From Phragmites australis (Eukaryota > Streptophyta > Magnoliopsida > Poales > Poaceae), in the NCBI RefSeq assembly GCF_958298935.1, contig NC_084932.1, positions 32,707,501-32,771,500 on the forward strand: a stretch of DNA of 64,000 bases. Reading direction: 5' to 3'. The position numbers were made by a program, and so were the translations under genes. The notes below the pieces were generated by a model, which was given only the letters and a program-made list of their open reading frames with translations, was not told the DNA's origin and did no database searches. Positions 34,604-45,176 of this stretch are shown piece after piece (the first letter of the stretch is position 1; every line of letters begins with the position of its first letter).

Positions 34604-35741
34604 AATCGTAGCTGCTTTTCTTCATGCATCCATTCTGGATACAGATGTTGATGATGGTAACTGCACAGTAATTCGGTGGAATTTGGTAGGAACCGGTCGA
34701 ATTTTGTTAATTTTTTTATTTTTTTAATTTTAAATTTAAGTTTGGTCGGTAACTTAAGTAATCGTGATAAACGAGCGGTTACCGACAATATTAGTAACCA
34801 TGCCTCAACCCGGTGGTAGACTGTTGCCCCTGTCCAGTGCTGGATCTTCAGATGATGCTTCTGACTCTTATGGACGGTGCTCGAGCGTTGAAGCCTGCAA
34901 TCTGGAGTTGTCTGTTTCTTTCTTTACATTTTCTTGGCCCTGTTTTTGGTTATGCTGGGTAGTGATGGTTTAGGTCTTTCTTTGTTCGACCTTCTGTTGT
35001 TTCTTTTATCATGGACAATCTCTGCTTCGGATGTAACTCAGACTTAATTCCGTTAGTTTCTAATGGAAAAGGGGTATCCCCGTGTTCGAAAAAATAGGCT
35101 AGGAATATGTGGAGACATAATAAGGTCTTGTAAAATTAGATGCTTAATTACGTGCTCTTGTTGCTGCTTAGAGATACATAGGATCTTAGATATAGTTCTG
35201 GTCATGTTGATGCAGAACTTGTTCATGTACAAGTACAACAAACTGAAGATCCTTAATTTTTTGTTCCTAGTATATATGGCTATCAGGCTGTGTGTCCTTC
35301 CGTAGCTGACAATAAAATTATGGACTACTTGTTTGACTTTTCATGTGTTGAGGTATCTGTCATCTGAAGTTCACTTTCTGTTGTGACATTTCATTGCTTC
35401 TGGAAAGAGTAAACATATGTGTGATTAAGCATTAAAGTTACCCAGTATTTGATTTCTGCATTATCTTTTTTTTTTTATTGCTTGAGATGCAAAATTGAAG
35501 ATGTTATATCTTCCCCCAGTTTCTTGCAGGTTTCAAATTTACCGGGACGAGTACTATTTTCTTTTTTTATCAAAAGTATTTGATTTTTTTTCCGACCCTT
35601 CCAGGTGATTTCCAATGAACATTTTTCTTTATTTTTGCATTCAGATAGGTACAACAACAAGAGGTGGCCAGATTCAAGATTAAGTGGTGTTTATGGTATT
35701 TGGAAAGTGTTGATGGGTGACATCTGCTAGATGATACATAG
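34604..35741 (+). other. 3' flank of GRAS copy 3 with a possible hAT-related scrap
   Basis: Shared downstream words recur here ('gcttagagatacatagg' near 35167, 'gtgattaagcattaaagt' near 35421). The segment at about 34676-34800 includes 'gaaccggtcgaattttg' and 'gagcggttaccgac', resembling the body of the hAT element at 49193-50391, and looks like a small related insertion that copies 1 and 2 lack. Confidence 0.45.
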
Positions 35742-36300
35742 TGAAAGAATTGAGAAAGAGAGAGAAGGGAGAGCAATACCACATACAGCCAAAGGTGCCG
35801 CAGGGTGCCATATATTGATTCTCACGGGATTAGTTTCCTAATTACAGGATATTGGTTTCCTAAATATGGGATTATTATGAAGGAGTAGTTTAAGGAAAGA
35901 AATTCCAACAATTAAAACACGCTAACACAACGCCAAGAATAGACCGAAAATCAAGAAAAGGCTTGGTCAGCAACCCCTTGGTCATGATGTTGGTGCACTG
36001 CATGTTGGATGGGACATGGTGAACATGCACATAGCTGAGAGAGACCTTTTTCTTGATAAAATGAATGTCAATCTCAATGTGCTTCGTTCGACGATGTTGA
36101 ACAGGGTTGGCTGACATGTAGACAGCACTGACGCTGTCACAGTAGACAACAGTGGTAGACTGCAATGGCAAGTGAAGTTCTTGGAGAAGCTGACGTATCC
36201 AGTAACACTCTACAATGGCATAAGAAACAACCCGATACTCTGCCTCAGCACTGGAGCGGGAGACTATTTAGCCGCCACTATTTCCTTCCTTGATGGTGCT
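35742..36300 (-). mobile_element. Copia retrotransposon 3' end: RNase H and LTR
   Basis: Reading the minus strand from 36300, the frame gives SRSSAEAEYRVVSYA, ECYWIRQLLQEL, VVYCDSVSAVYM, HRRTKHIEIDIHFI and VSLSYVHVHHVPS, the C-terminal RNase H part of a Copia polyprotein. It has decayed: stops occur upstream of SRSSAEAE. It is followed by a 169-bp sequence, 35910 to 35742, that starts TGTTGGAATT and ends in CA on that strand, fitting a short LTR. The 5' part of the element is gone, replaced by Gypsy sequence. Confidence 0.75.
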
Positions 36301-36319
36301 CACCTTTCCTTTTCTCCTG

Positions 36320-37400
36320 CGGTAAGTAATACCGCACATAATATCTCTCCCCTCCTTCAGAAACAGCTCGTCCTCGAGCTAAAACGCAGCTCAATCGCCC
36401 TTGGTAGTCCAGTCATAGTCGTCGTACTCGATGAAAAATAGGTGGGCACAACGATGACCACGAACAAATTTGTCCACAATTAAAGCAAAGCCCCTAACGG
36501 TGATGTTTGGCCATCTCTGACGATGTTAGACACTGAACTTGGTGGTTGGCAGATGTGCCGAATGGTGTATTGGGTGGTGTGGTTGCTGCCGAACATGTCG
36601 TGAGCGTAGGTGTCGGTGGCGAGGTGCCGCTGAAATGTGACAGACGCGTCGCGTTCTTCTCATATGTGCACGCAAGGCTCATTGCCTCCTCCAGTTCGGG
36701 TCTTGAAGCTCAACGTCCACCCGGAGGCCTTCTGCGAGGCTAGAGGTGAAGAGCTACCTCTCCTGGCGCTCAGTCATGGGGTTAGCCTAGTTAAGCAACG
36801 CCAAGAATTATCTTTGATAGTCCTCCACTGTGCCTGTTTGTCGAAGATGACAAAGTTTGCCCAGCAGGTTGCTTCAAATTGGGGGCTCGGAGCGAATGTT
36901 GCATAGGTCTTGAACTCATTCCAGGGTGGCTCGTCGCGGCTACGTTCTTGGTGGAAGTACTAATTATGCACATTGCCATCCATATGATACAATGCCAGCT
37001 GGACCTTGTGCTGCTCCTCGTAAAAAAATTATTCGCACCTGGTAAACCACGGCAGGGGTCATACTTGCCATCATAGCACGTGAACTCTAATTTGAAGAAG
37101 CGCGGCACTGCTCCTGTGTTACTGTCGCCTGTGTCCTGCCTGGTGTCGGTCCTGTGCCGACCACCGCCGATGGACAGTGCTGGGGTAGTGACGGGTGGTG
37201 GAGCAGGTTGCTTGCCGTCACCTTGCAAGATGTCGGCGTCGCCCAGTATGAGGAACGTCGATTAAGACAGGGACGATGGATTGTCCAGCTTGGGTTGGGA
37301 GTGGTCTGCTGCTGCTGAGACAGAATCAACCGTGATCGGAGCATTATCCACGCCCTTGAGGTTTTCCATAGCCATCATGCGATCCATGAGGCCTGTCACT
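36320..37400 (-). mobile_element. Ty3/Gypsy Gag remnant, internally deleted
   Basis: On the minus strand the segment VPRFFKLEFTCYDGKYDP (about 37110-37060) is retrotransposon Gag; the same phrase occurs in the element at 43.3-45.2 kb. Downstream, at 36440-36360, a decayed zinc-knuckle stretch adjoins a phrase like LEDELFLKEG. This is the same fusion seen at 28.1 kb, so the two remnants share one internal deletion. The frame is broken several times and the element is dead. Confidence 0.6.
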
Positions 37401-37565
37401 GCACGCGTAACTTCAGACAACGCATTCTGGGAAACAGCGCTGTTGTAGAGTCAGTGCTTCTTTGCCTCTAGAGTAACCAGGTGTATTATAGAGTAGTGAA
37501 TTTGCTTCTCTCATCTTTCTTTCTTGTATATGGTGCCGATTGCCAGTCAGTCCTGAAACTATTTT

Positions 37566-38237
37566 GATAATTCTAATACAAACTTGCAGTGAGCAACATA
37601 AAATGTGCCAATTAAATGTGTCCAATTGGTGAGATGCTTATTGCTTGTACTGAATTGCTTTTTCTTCATCTATACTTCAGGTCATGGATTCATAGAGTTG
37701 AGTGTTATGTCTACTTGCCGGTTCAGGTGCTGCTGGATCTGTTTTGGCACTTGCTATAGATGAATGAGCACTGAACTTTGAAGGTACCAAAATGACTATA
37801 TAATCTATACAAACTAAATCACACTAAAAAATTATAATATTATGTTTGAGAAGAAAAGCCACTTCTTTGTATGTAACAGTATTACATTTCTTGTGTTAGT
37901 AAAAGTTGCAAAATGCCAAAATGACATTCTGGCAAAAATATTTATTAGGACGGTTGTCTTTTACTAGTCTGTAAAGCTTATTAAAATATGCACAGCAGTA
38001 TCTTCTTGCTTTATCATTTCCAATAGGTCAAAGAAGTGTTATCTTTGTTTGCTCTGTGCAGTAGTTAGCCATTGTCTCCATTATCCAAGCAACATTGGGA
38101 TCATCATCGAACACTTGCACTCCTGATCACAGGTCATTGGAATCATCTTGCACTAGCATACACATCGGCAAGGTTTATGTTTCTCATGATGATATATGAC
38201 CAACAGCTACCACGCCACACTGACACCACTGATCACC
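37566..38237 (+). repeat. Upstream region of GRAS copy 4, duplicated at 42339-43001
   Basis: This 5' flank is nearly identical to 42339-43001 ahead of the truncated GRAS copy. Both start with 'gataattctaatacaaactt' and contain 'catctatacttcaggtcatgg' or a close variant. It probably includes promoter and leader; 'gctctgtgcag' at 38051-38061 could be a leader-intron acceptor. It differs from the leaders of copies 1-3. Confidence 0.7.
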
Positions 38238-40040
38238 ATGGCCACCACACCAGAGGAATTCTTTGCGGAGGGCCTCCTGGGCTCTGCACCGCCATCTCCA
38301 TCTGTCTTTCTCGATCTTCCCCCGACGCCTGATGGTGGCAGTGATGGCCTGCTCTCCTCTGATGGTCTGGTGCCACCCTACATCTTGCACATGCTCATGG
38401 AGGACGACGTTGACGACAAGCTTTCGTACCAGTACTCTGATCACCCTGCACTACTCCAAGTGCAGCAGCCCTTTGCCCAAATCCTCTCCTCCCCTTCATT
38501 CAGCACCAGCAATGACAAGATGGCTTCCAAGGGTGCGGATGCGGATGCAGTGGGGGCATTCTTGAAGGGCATGGAAGAGGCCAGCGGGTTCTTGCCCAGA
38601 AAGAACGTGTTGGAAGAGTATGTGCTGGTGGATCAAAGCAGTAACCACAGGAGGCTCAAGAAGAGGCATAACAGGGAGGGACATCTTGAAGAGGAGGAGG
38701 TAGGCAGGCCCAGCAAAGCTGTGATGATGGTGGTGGAGCCGGAGCAGATTGGCGCTCGTGAGATGTTCAACGAAATGACGCTGAATGGGTTATACGAGAC
38801 AAGCATCAGAGACATGGAGAAGCTGCAGATCACCGTGGCCAATGAGGCGGAGAAGAAGAGGAAGAGTGGTAGCAAGGCGGTGCGTGATGTGGTGGATCTA
38901 CGCACCATGTTGATTTTTTGTGCGCAGGCGGTGGCCGCCAACAATCACACGAGTGCAAGAGAGATGCTGAAGCAGATCAAACAGCACGCATCGGCAACAG
39001 GGGATGCCACACAGAGGTTAGCTCAATGCTTCGCCAAGGGCTTGGAAGCACGGCTAGCAGGCACCGGGAGCCAGCTTCGGCAGTTGCTCATGGCGGAGCG
39101 CCTCTCAGTCGTGGAGTTCCTCAAGGCCTACAAGCTGTACATGGCAGCCTCCTGCTTCGACAAGGCGGCGCTCATTTTTAGCATTATGACCATTGAGCAG
39201 GCCATGATCGGGAAGAGTAAGGTGCACTTTGTGGATTATGGCTTGAATTATGGGTTGCACTGCGCAGGGTTGCTACGCTGGCTGGCAAATAGGGAAGGTG
39301 GCCCGCCAGAGGTGAAGATCACCGCTGTAGGCCACCCCCAGCCCAGGTCCTGTTCAGCTGAGCCAACTGAGGAGACAGGGCGCCGGCTTAGCAAGTGTGC
39401 CCATGCGTTTGGTGTCCCATTCAAATTCCATGCCATCACGGCGAAGTGGGAGGCAGTTTGCATCGATGACTTGAACACAGACGCCGATGAGGTGCTCGTC
39501 GTGAACGATCTCTTCAATTTCACTACCTTGATGGACGAGAGCATCTTCTTTGATAACCCAAACCCCAGGGATACTGTCCTCAAGAACATCAGCAAGATGC
39601 GTCCAGATGTCTTCATCCAGAGCATCGTGAATTGCTCGTATGGTGCGTCCTTCTTGACACGGTTCCGGGAGGCGCTGTTCTATCACACGGCAATGTTTGA
39701 CATGTTTGATGCAACCACCCCACGGGAGAGTGAGCCACGGCTGTTGCTGGAGCAGGGCTTGTTTGGCGGTTGTGCGCTGAATGCAATCGCCTGCGAGGGT
39801 GTGGACCTGATGGACCGCCCCGAGAAGTACAGGCAGTGGCAGGTGAGAAACCTACGGGCCGGCCTGAGGCAGCTGCCATTGAATCCAAACATTGTCAAGG
39901 TAGTGAGGGACAAGGTCAGGGCGTGTCACCACAAGGACTTTTTGCTCAGCAAGGAAGACCAATGGCTACTACAGGGGTGGATGGGGCGCATCCTCTTTGC
40001 CCACTCAACATGGGTGGCCCAAGATGCTTCCTCTGAGTGA
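38238..40040 (+). CDS. GRAS transcription regulator, LISCL type, copy 4 (short N-terminus)
   Basis: An intronless 600-aa protein. The start at 38238 (MATTPEEFFAEGLL) aligns with the paralogues; an in-frame ATG at 38196 is less likely. It keeps the N-terminal blocks SPSVFLDLPPTP and PPYILHMLMEDDVDDKLSYQ, but the middle acidic/Ser-Thr region of copies 1-3 is shortened by about 160-200 residues. The GRAS domain begins at about 218 (VVDLRTMLIFCAQAV), with VHFVDYGLNYGLHCAGLL in place of the usual FQWP, then FGVPFKFHAITAKWEAV, PDVFIQSIVNCSYG, RFREALFYHTAMFDMFD and WLLQGWMGRILFAHSTW. Several normally conserved positions differ, so it may have diverged in function. It is still open end to end, which argues for selection or recent origin. 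Confidence 0.9.
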   Translation: MATTPEEFFAEGLLGSAPPSPSVFLDLPPTPDGGSDGLLSSDGLVPPYILHMLMEDDVDDKLSYQYSDHPALLQVQQPFAQILSSPSFSTSNDKMASKGADADAVGAFLKGMEEASGFLPRKNVLEEYVLVDQSSNHRRLKKRHNREGHLEEEEVGRPSKAVMMVVEPEQIGAREMFNEMTLNGLYETSIRDMEKLQITVANEAEKKRKSGSKAVRDVVDLRTMLIFCAQAVAANNHTSAREMLKQIKQHASATGDATQRLAQCFAKGLEARLAGTGSQLRQLLMAERLSVVEFLKAYKLYMAASCFDKAALIFSIMTIEQAMIGKSKVHFVDYGLNYGLHCAGLLRWLANREGGPPEVKITAVGHPQPRSCSAEPTEETGRRLSKCAHAFGVPFKFHAITAKWEAVCIDDLNTDADEVLVVNDLFNFTTLMDESIFFDNPNPRDTVLKNISKMRPDVFIQSIVNCSYGASFLTRFREALFYHTAMFDMFDATTPRESEPRLLLEQGLFGGCALNAIACEGVDLMDRPEKYRQWQVRNLRAGLRQLPLNPNIVKVVRDKVRACHHKDFLLSKEDQWLLQGWMGRILFAHSTWVAQDASSE

Positions 40041-42338
40041 CTTAGCTTCTTTTTCTTTTCCATTCTGCCGCCTGTTTCTGTAGGATCATCAGTGGCTGCT
40101 GCAGGATTACAAGATATGTTTGGCAGAGGACACTAGATCCAACTATTAGCTTTTTTTTCTGCTGCATTGAAACAGATAAGAGTTGTCACTTGCCAGTGCT
40201 GAAATCACTTGTTATCCGTCCCAAAAAAGAGGAAGAATTTGAACTTCCGAGGTCCATCCATAGTGCTGACTACTGACTGAACATCCACCCGTAGATAAAA
40301 GACTTATTGACTGACCTGAACTTACAATTCCGTTCTCTACATTTTGGTCAGATCATGTTATGTGTTCGCCTGCAGATTTGAATTGCTAGTAATTTGGTCC
40401 CTCTGTGGAACAGGAAAGAAACAGATGACTGAACATGTTTACCACCGAATACAGGTATACTTCTAGAGACGAGCATTGGCAATTTGTTGAAAAAAAACTT
40501 CTCAAGTATTGAAAGGATCGAATGGTTCAAGAGTGAGTGAATTGGGTCATAATTAAAACTATTTCAACCGAACTCTAGAACGAGTAAATAATATTATCCT
40601 AGATGAATAATAAAGCAACTACAACTACCAAATTTAATAGAATGCTAAGCAAGAAAACGTACAAGCTACAATAAAAAGAGAATTGCTGAACATTAACTTG
40701 CAAAAAAGTAAATAATCAAAGTAAAGAGATGGACACGAAAACATTGATTTTTTTTGAGTTATCGAGGATCTAGCACTCACCTCTAATTCTCGTTGGAGCA
40801 TCCACTAAGGATATCGCTTCCTCTTGAGTCAACAAGACTTAAGTGCTCCCTAGTGATAATCACTCATCCATATTCGGATTGGCGGGTTTTAAACCAAGTA
40901 CAAAGCTTCTTCTTGGGACTCCCACAAGAACTCTAAGAGCTCATCAAGACACCACTAATTACCAAGACCGGCTAGGTGTTGCCAACCACCAAGAGTACCA
41001 AGTCAAAAACTTCACTTAACCCAAATCAAGGCTAGACTACACCTAGATGCATACTTGCTACTCTTCTTGCACTAATAGTGTCCTTAATATTCAATTAAAA
41101 ACTTTGCAAATCACTCTAGTGTACTAACTTGCCTCTTGATCACACAATAAGTGTTTCAGCTCTTCTGAATGGCAAGGTTACCCTATGAGGCAAAATGAGA
41201 GGGTATATATAGGCTAGAGGTTCAAAACTAGTCATTGCCTAATCACCCATATTTTTCGTGAACGCCAGATGATCCGGTGTGTATCGTCTACCCAAATTAG
41301 CCGTTTACTAGCTGTTACAGTACCAAATACTCCAGTGAAACCTCCAGTACAAACGTCAGACCATCCAACGTGTATGAGTCCATCTTCCAGTAAAATGAAA
41401 GAAATCCATCTAGACTTTACTCCGACGAAGCATCCGATGTATATACCGGACCATCCAATGTGTATAAGCTTGAAGACCATCTTCTAAAAAATACTCCGGC
41501 ATAGCCAACCTCACACCGTCGGATTATCCGGCGTGTACAAGAGCACCGAGATAAAAAGCTTCGACGTGTATAAACGCCTCAGCGCCGAACTATCCGAGGT
41601 GTAGAATTTTTTCTAGAACATATCCAATTCAAACTCCTTTAAGTCCTATCTTCACTTCAACTCATCTATGAGCTTCTCTGAGCTACCTGTTGCTAGAATT
41701 TTACGAGCGTGCATTCAACCAAGTCTAGACTCAATTATGTCAAACTACAACTTTTAACCTCTCTTTATAGTACGGTCAAAGAATAAAGAAAGAAAACTTA
41801 TATTATTCTAAGTGCCTTTCATCTTCTTGTGACACTTAGAATTAGAAGATCCTTAATTTTGACGTTCACATCATTTGATCGTTCATTTAATTAATTAAGG
41901 GACCAAGATTGTCCAACACCATTATAAACTAATTTTTTAATTACTCTTCAAATCAAACATGTTAGTCATATTGATATAGTTATCATTAATCGTTAAAATA
42001 CTTACTATTTATCTAAAGACCTAGATGTTATAAGTATAACAGTTGTCAGGACTCGTACTGGTTCCCTGTATGAATGGAGCAGACAGGATCCTCTGATCTG
42101 TCGTAAAATTGTTTTTCTGAATGATGTTGCTGCTTTTGAGGGACAAGGGCAGAATAATGGCTCCAAAACCAATATGAACGGAATTGTATATCCCTATCTC
42201 CATCTTTCTCAAGACCCTTTCTTTGTCCATGTGTGCAGGCAACCTCCCGGCATGCCAAGCTTCGGTGATTCCAACGGACAACGACGGTGAGCTTGTCGGG
42301 TCTTCTCATGGATTGGATGGGGTGGAGGGCAAGTCCAT
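40041..42338. repeat. Intergenic DNA with an LTR-like repeat
   Basis: No gene seen. From about 40530 to 41700 the text is repeat-like, with the phrase 'gaccatcc.atgtgtat' or 'gatccggtgtgtat' recurring at about 41268, 41350, 41450 and 41520. Similar wording ('gatgatccggtgtgttttgc') occurs at 52630, so this is a dispersed, probably LTR-retrotransposon, repeat. A minus-strand frame at 42021-42281 is unrecognised. Confidence 0.45.
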
Positions 42339-43001
42339 GATAATTCTAATACAAACTTGCAGTGCCCAACATAAAATGTGCCAATTAAATGTGTCCAATT
42401 GGTGAGATGCTTATTCCTTGCACTGAATTGCTTTTTCTTCCTCTATACTTCAGGTCATGGATGCATAGAGTTGAGTGTTATGTCTACTTGCAGGTTCAGG
42501 GTGCTGCTGAATCTGTTTGTGGCCCAAGGTATAGATGAATGAGCACTGAGCTTTGAAGGTACCAAAATGACTCTATATAATCCATACCATACAAACTAAA
42601 TCACACTAAAAAATTATAGCATTATGTTTCAGAAGAAAAGCCACTGCCTTCTATGTAACAGTATAGCATTTCTTGTGCTAGTTAAAGTTGCAAAATGCCA
42701 AAATGACATTCTGGCACAAATATTTATTAGGACAGTTGCTTTTTACTAGTCTGTAAAGCTTATTAAAATATGCACAGCAGTATCTTCTTGCTTTGTTATT
42801 TCCAATAGTTTAAAGAAGCGTTATCTTTGTTTGCTCTGTGCAGTAGCTAGCCATTGTCACCATTATCCAAGCAACATTGGGATCATCATCGAACACTTGC
42901 ACTCCTGATCACAGGTCATTGGGATCATCTTGCAGTAGTAGACACATCAACAAGGTTTGTGTTCCAAAAGCTAGCACGCCATTCTGACACCACTGATCAC
43001 C
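42339..43001 (+). repeat. Duplicated upstream region of the truncated GRAS copy
   Basis: Close copy of 37566-38237, differing by scattered substitutions and a short deletion just before the ATG (the sister's 'catgatgatatatgaccaac' region is missing). Promoter sequence, if present, has been kept along with the first codons. Confidence 0.75.
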
Positions 43002-43181
43002 ATGGCCACCACACCGGAGGAATTCTTTGCGGAGGGCCTCATGGAGCCTGCACCGCCATCCCCATCTGTCTTTCTCGATCTTCCCCCGACTCCTGGTGGT
43101 GGCGGTGATGGCCTGCTTTCCGCTGATGACCTGGTGCCACCCTACATCTTGCACATGCTCATGGAGGACGACGTTGACGAC
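43002..43181 (+). pseudogene. Truncated GRAS gene, copy 5
   Basis: The first 60 codons are almost the same as copy 4 (MATTPEEFFAEGLMEPAPPS, then LPPTPGGGG, then PPYILHMLMEDDVDD). After GACGAC at 43181 the homology stops and the sequence passes into retrotransposon DNA. The frame continues for 32 more codons into the repeat and stops at TGA 43278-43280, so a transcript could encode a 92-aa chimeric peptide without any GRAS domain. No GRAS domain sequence was found on the far side of the retrotransposon, so the rest was deleted or never duplicated. Classed as a pseudogene; whether the peptide is made is unknown. Confidence 0.85.
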
Positions 43182-43286
43182 CTGGTCAAATGCGTGGGAG
43201 TGGTCATTGCAGTGATGATTAGCTTAATGGGATATTGTTGGACCTGGTCAAATGCGTGGGAGTGGTCTTCGACCAGGTGATCTCCG

Positions 43287-45176
43287 TATCACGGCTGTGC
43301 GGTAAGGAGCGGATAGGGTAGCCGTGGGAGGTCGCCGGCCGTTGCTTAGCCGGTTCCCTGCCCGTGATTGCGAAGTTGAAGCCAACAGGGGCGCCGAACA
43401 CCCGTACAGGCTGGAGCTGCAAGCTGAGACGAGATGCTATCTCGTCGTAGATGAAGTTATGGGATGAGACTGGGTCCACAAGGGCAAGGGCAAGGAGAGC
43501 ATGGTCACCCACAAACACCCGCAGGCGAACCGTGTTCGAGGACTGAACGCCTGCCAACGCATAGATGGAGATGCGAGGGTCGTCTGAGGACTCATCATGA
43601 TCCTCCCCGTTGCCACCGTCCATTGTTGTGTCGTCGAGTTCAATGTAGAAGAGGTGAGCACACCGATGGCCACGAGCAAACTTCTCATCACAATTGAAGC
43701 ACAGGCCTAAACGGCGTCTTTCAGCCATCTCGGACGGCGAGAGTTGCTTGATCGGCCGCTGGATGTGGGCCCTCTCGCCGTTCGCCGTGGCCGCTGGAGC
43801 TGCACCCGGCAGAGGGCCCCCGCGCATCGTCGCGCGCGTACTCGCTCCACGACCTAAACGGACCGCCTTCCTCTCGTATGCATGCGCTAAGCTCATGGCA
43901 TGTTCGAGGTCCACGGGGTCTTGGAGCTCAACGTCGATGCGAATATCTTTAGCTAGGCCCAACGTGAAGAGCTACTTTTCCTGGTTCTCCGTCAAGGGAT
44001 CGACGCGACTGAGCAGAGCCAGGAAGCGGCATTGGTAATCGTTAATCGAGCCGTTCTGGCGGAGAAGACGAAGTTCGCCCAGAGGGTTGCTCCGAATTGG
44101 TGGCCCGAAGCATTGATTGCATAGATTCTAAAATTCGGTCCACGGCGGCTCGCTGCGGGAACGCTCCAGATGGGCGTACCATAGATGAGCATCACCATCC
44201 ATGTTGAACGACGCCAGCCACACCTTATGTCGTTCCTCCATCCGCTAGCCGCAAAAAAACATCTCGCAGCGATTAAGCCACGGTAAGGATCATCTTTGCC
44301 GTCGTATTTCGGAAATTCCAACTTGAAGAACCTGGGTACGCCGCCTGCGATAGCTTCTGCGTCATCGCTGAAGTCGTGGCGCACAACCCGCGGTCGCTCC
44401 CTGAACTGTTGTTTAGACAAGACATCATTGCCGTGGTGTACCGTCCCATTGTGCAGTAGGATGCCAAGACCACCGAGGATAGGTATGCCGGTCGGTGGTA
44501 GCCTTCCGGCGGCTGATGCTGCCATGGTCTTGGTGATGTCGTCTGTGAGCACTGGTTGGTCGATGCCGTCATGTTTGGAAACGAAAGCCAATTGGACCGT
44601 GTCACTTGGCTCTTCTCCGCCCTTGGCCTTCTCCAACCTTGCCAATCGATCCATGACGTCGTTCAATGCCTTGGTGACATCGTTCAAAGTCGATTGGACG
44701 GCGGTGAAGCTGGTTTGAAACTCGGTGCGCAGGAGGTCCTCCTATTCCGCCAGGAGCCGCTTGAACAACTCGTGATCGGGCCCGATCCCATGGATGCAGA
44801 CACTGTCTCTGATACCAAATTATCACGGCTGTGCGGTAAGGAGCGGATAGGGTAGCCGTGGGAGGTTGCCGGCCGTTGCTTAGCCGGTTTCCTAGCCATG
44901 ATTGCGAAGCTGACGCCAACAGGGGCGCCGAACAGCAGAGGGATGAGAATAGAGAATAGGGGATGAGATTAGATTTAATTTGTGTATTTCTGCCCTCCAA
45001 CGTGTAGCTACAATTAAGTTATATAGGCAGCCTATTACAATCCGACTCCAAAAACTAACCGACTTGTAATCTAAACAAACTTCTAATATACCCAAAAGAA
45101 GATAGCCGAGTTATAAACAAACTCTGATATTTGGAAACTAAGCTGGACTTGATACTTCGTTTGTCAGCCGTTGATA
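43287..45176 (-). mobile_element. Nested, deleted Ty3/Gypsy element
   Basis: Reading on the minus strand: a 5' LTR at 45176-44821 (356 bp, ends TATCAACGGCTG and CAGCCGTGATA), a primer-binding site, then Gag. Gag appears in two frames (MNDVTKALNDVMDRLARLEK, VPRFFKLEFPKYDGKDDP, then AMSLAHAYERKAVRL), a zinc knuckle CFNCDEKFARGHRC and a start of the aspartic protease (ALALVDPVSSHNFIYDEIA). After that the protein jumps into the last 116 bp of an LTR (43402-43287), identical in nature to 44936-44821. Reverse transcriptase, RNase H and integrase are absent. At least one frameshift lies in Gag. The element cannot move by itself. Confidence 0.75.
44806..44817 (-). other. Retrotransposon primer-binding site (tRNA-iMet type)
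   Basis: On the minus strand TGGTATCAGAG lies three bases after the 5' LTR end at 44821. It is complementary to the 3' end of initiator methionine tRNA, the usual primer of plant Copia elements and of many Gypsy elements. Confidence 0.75.
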
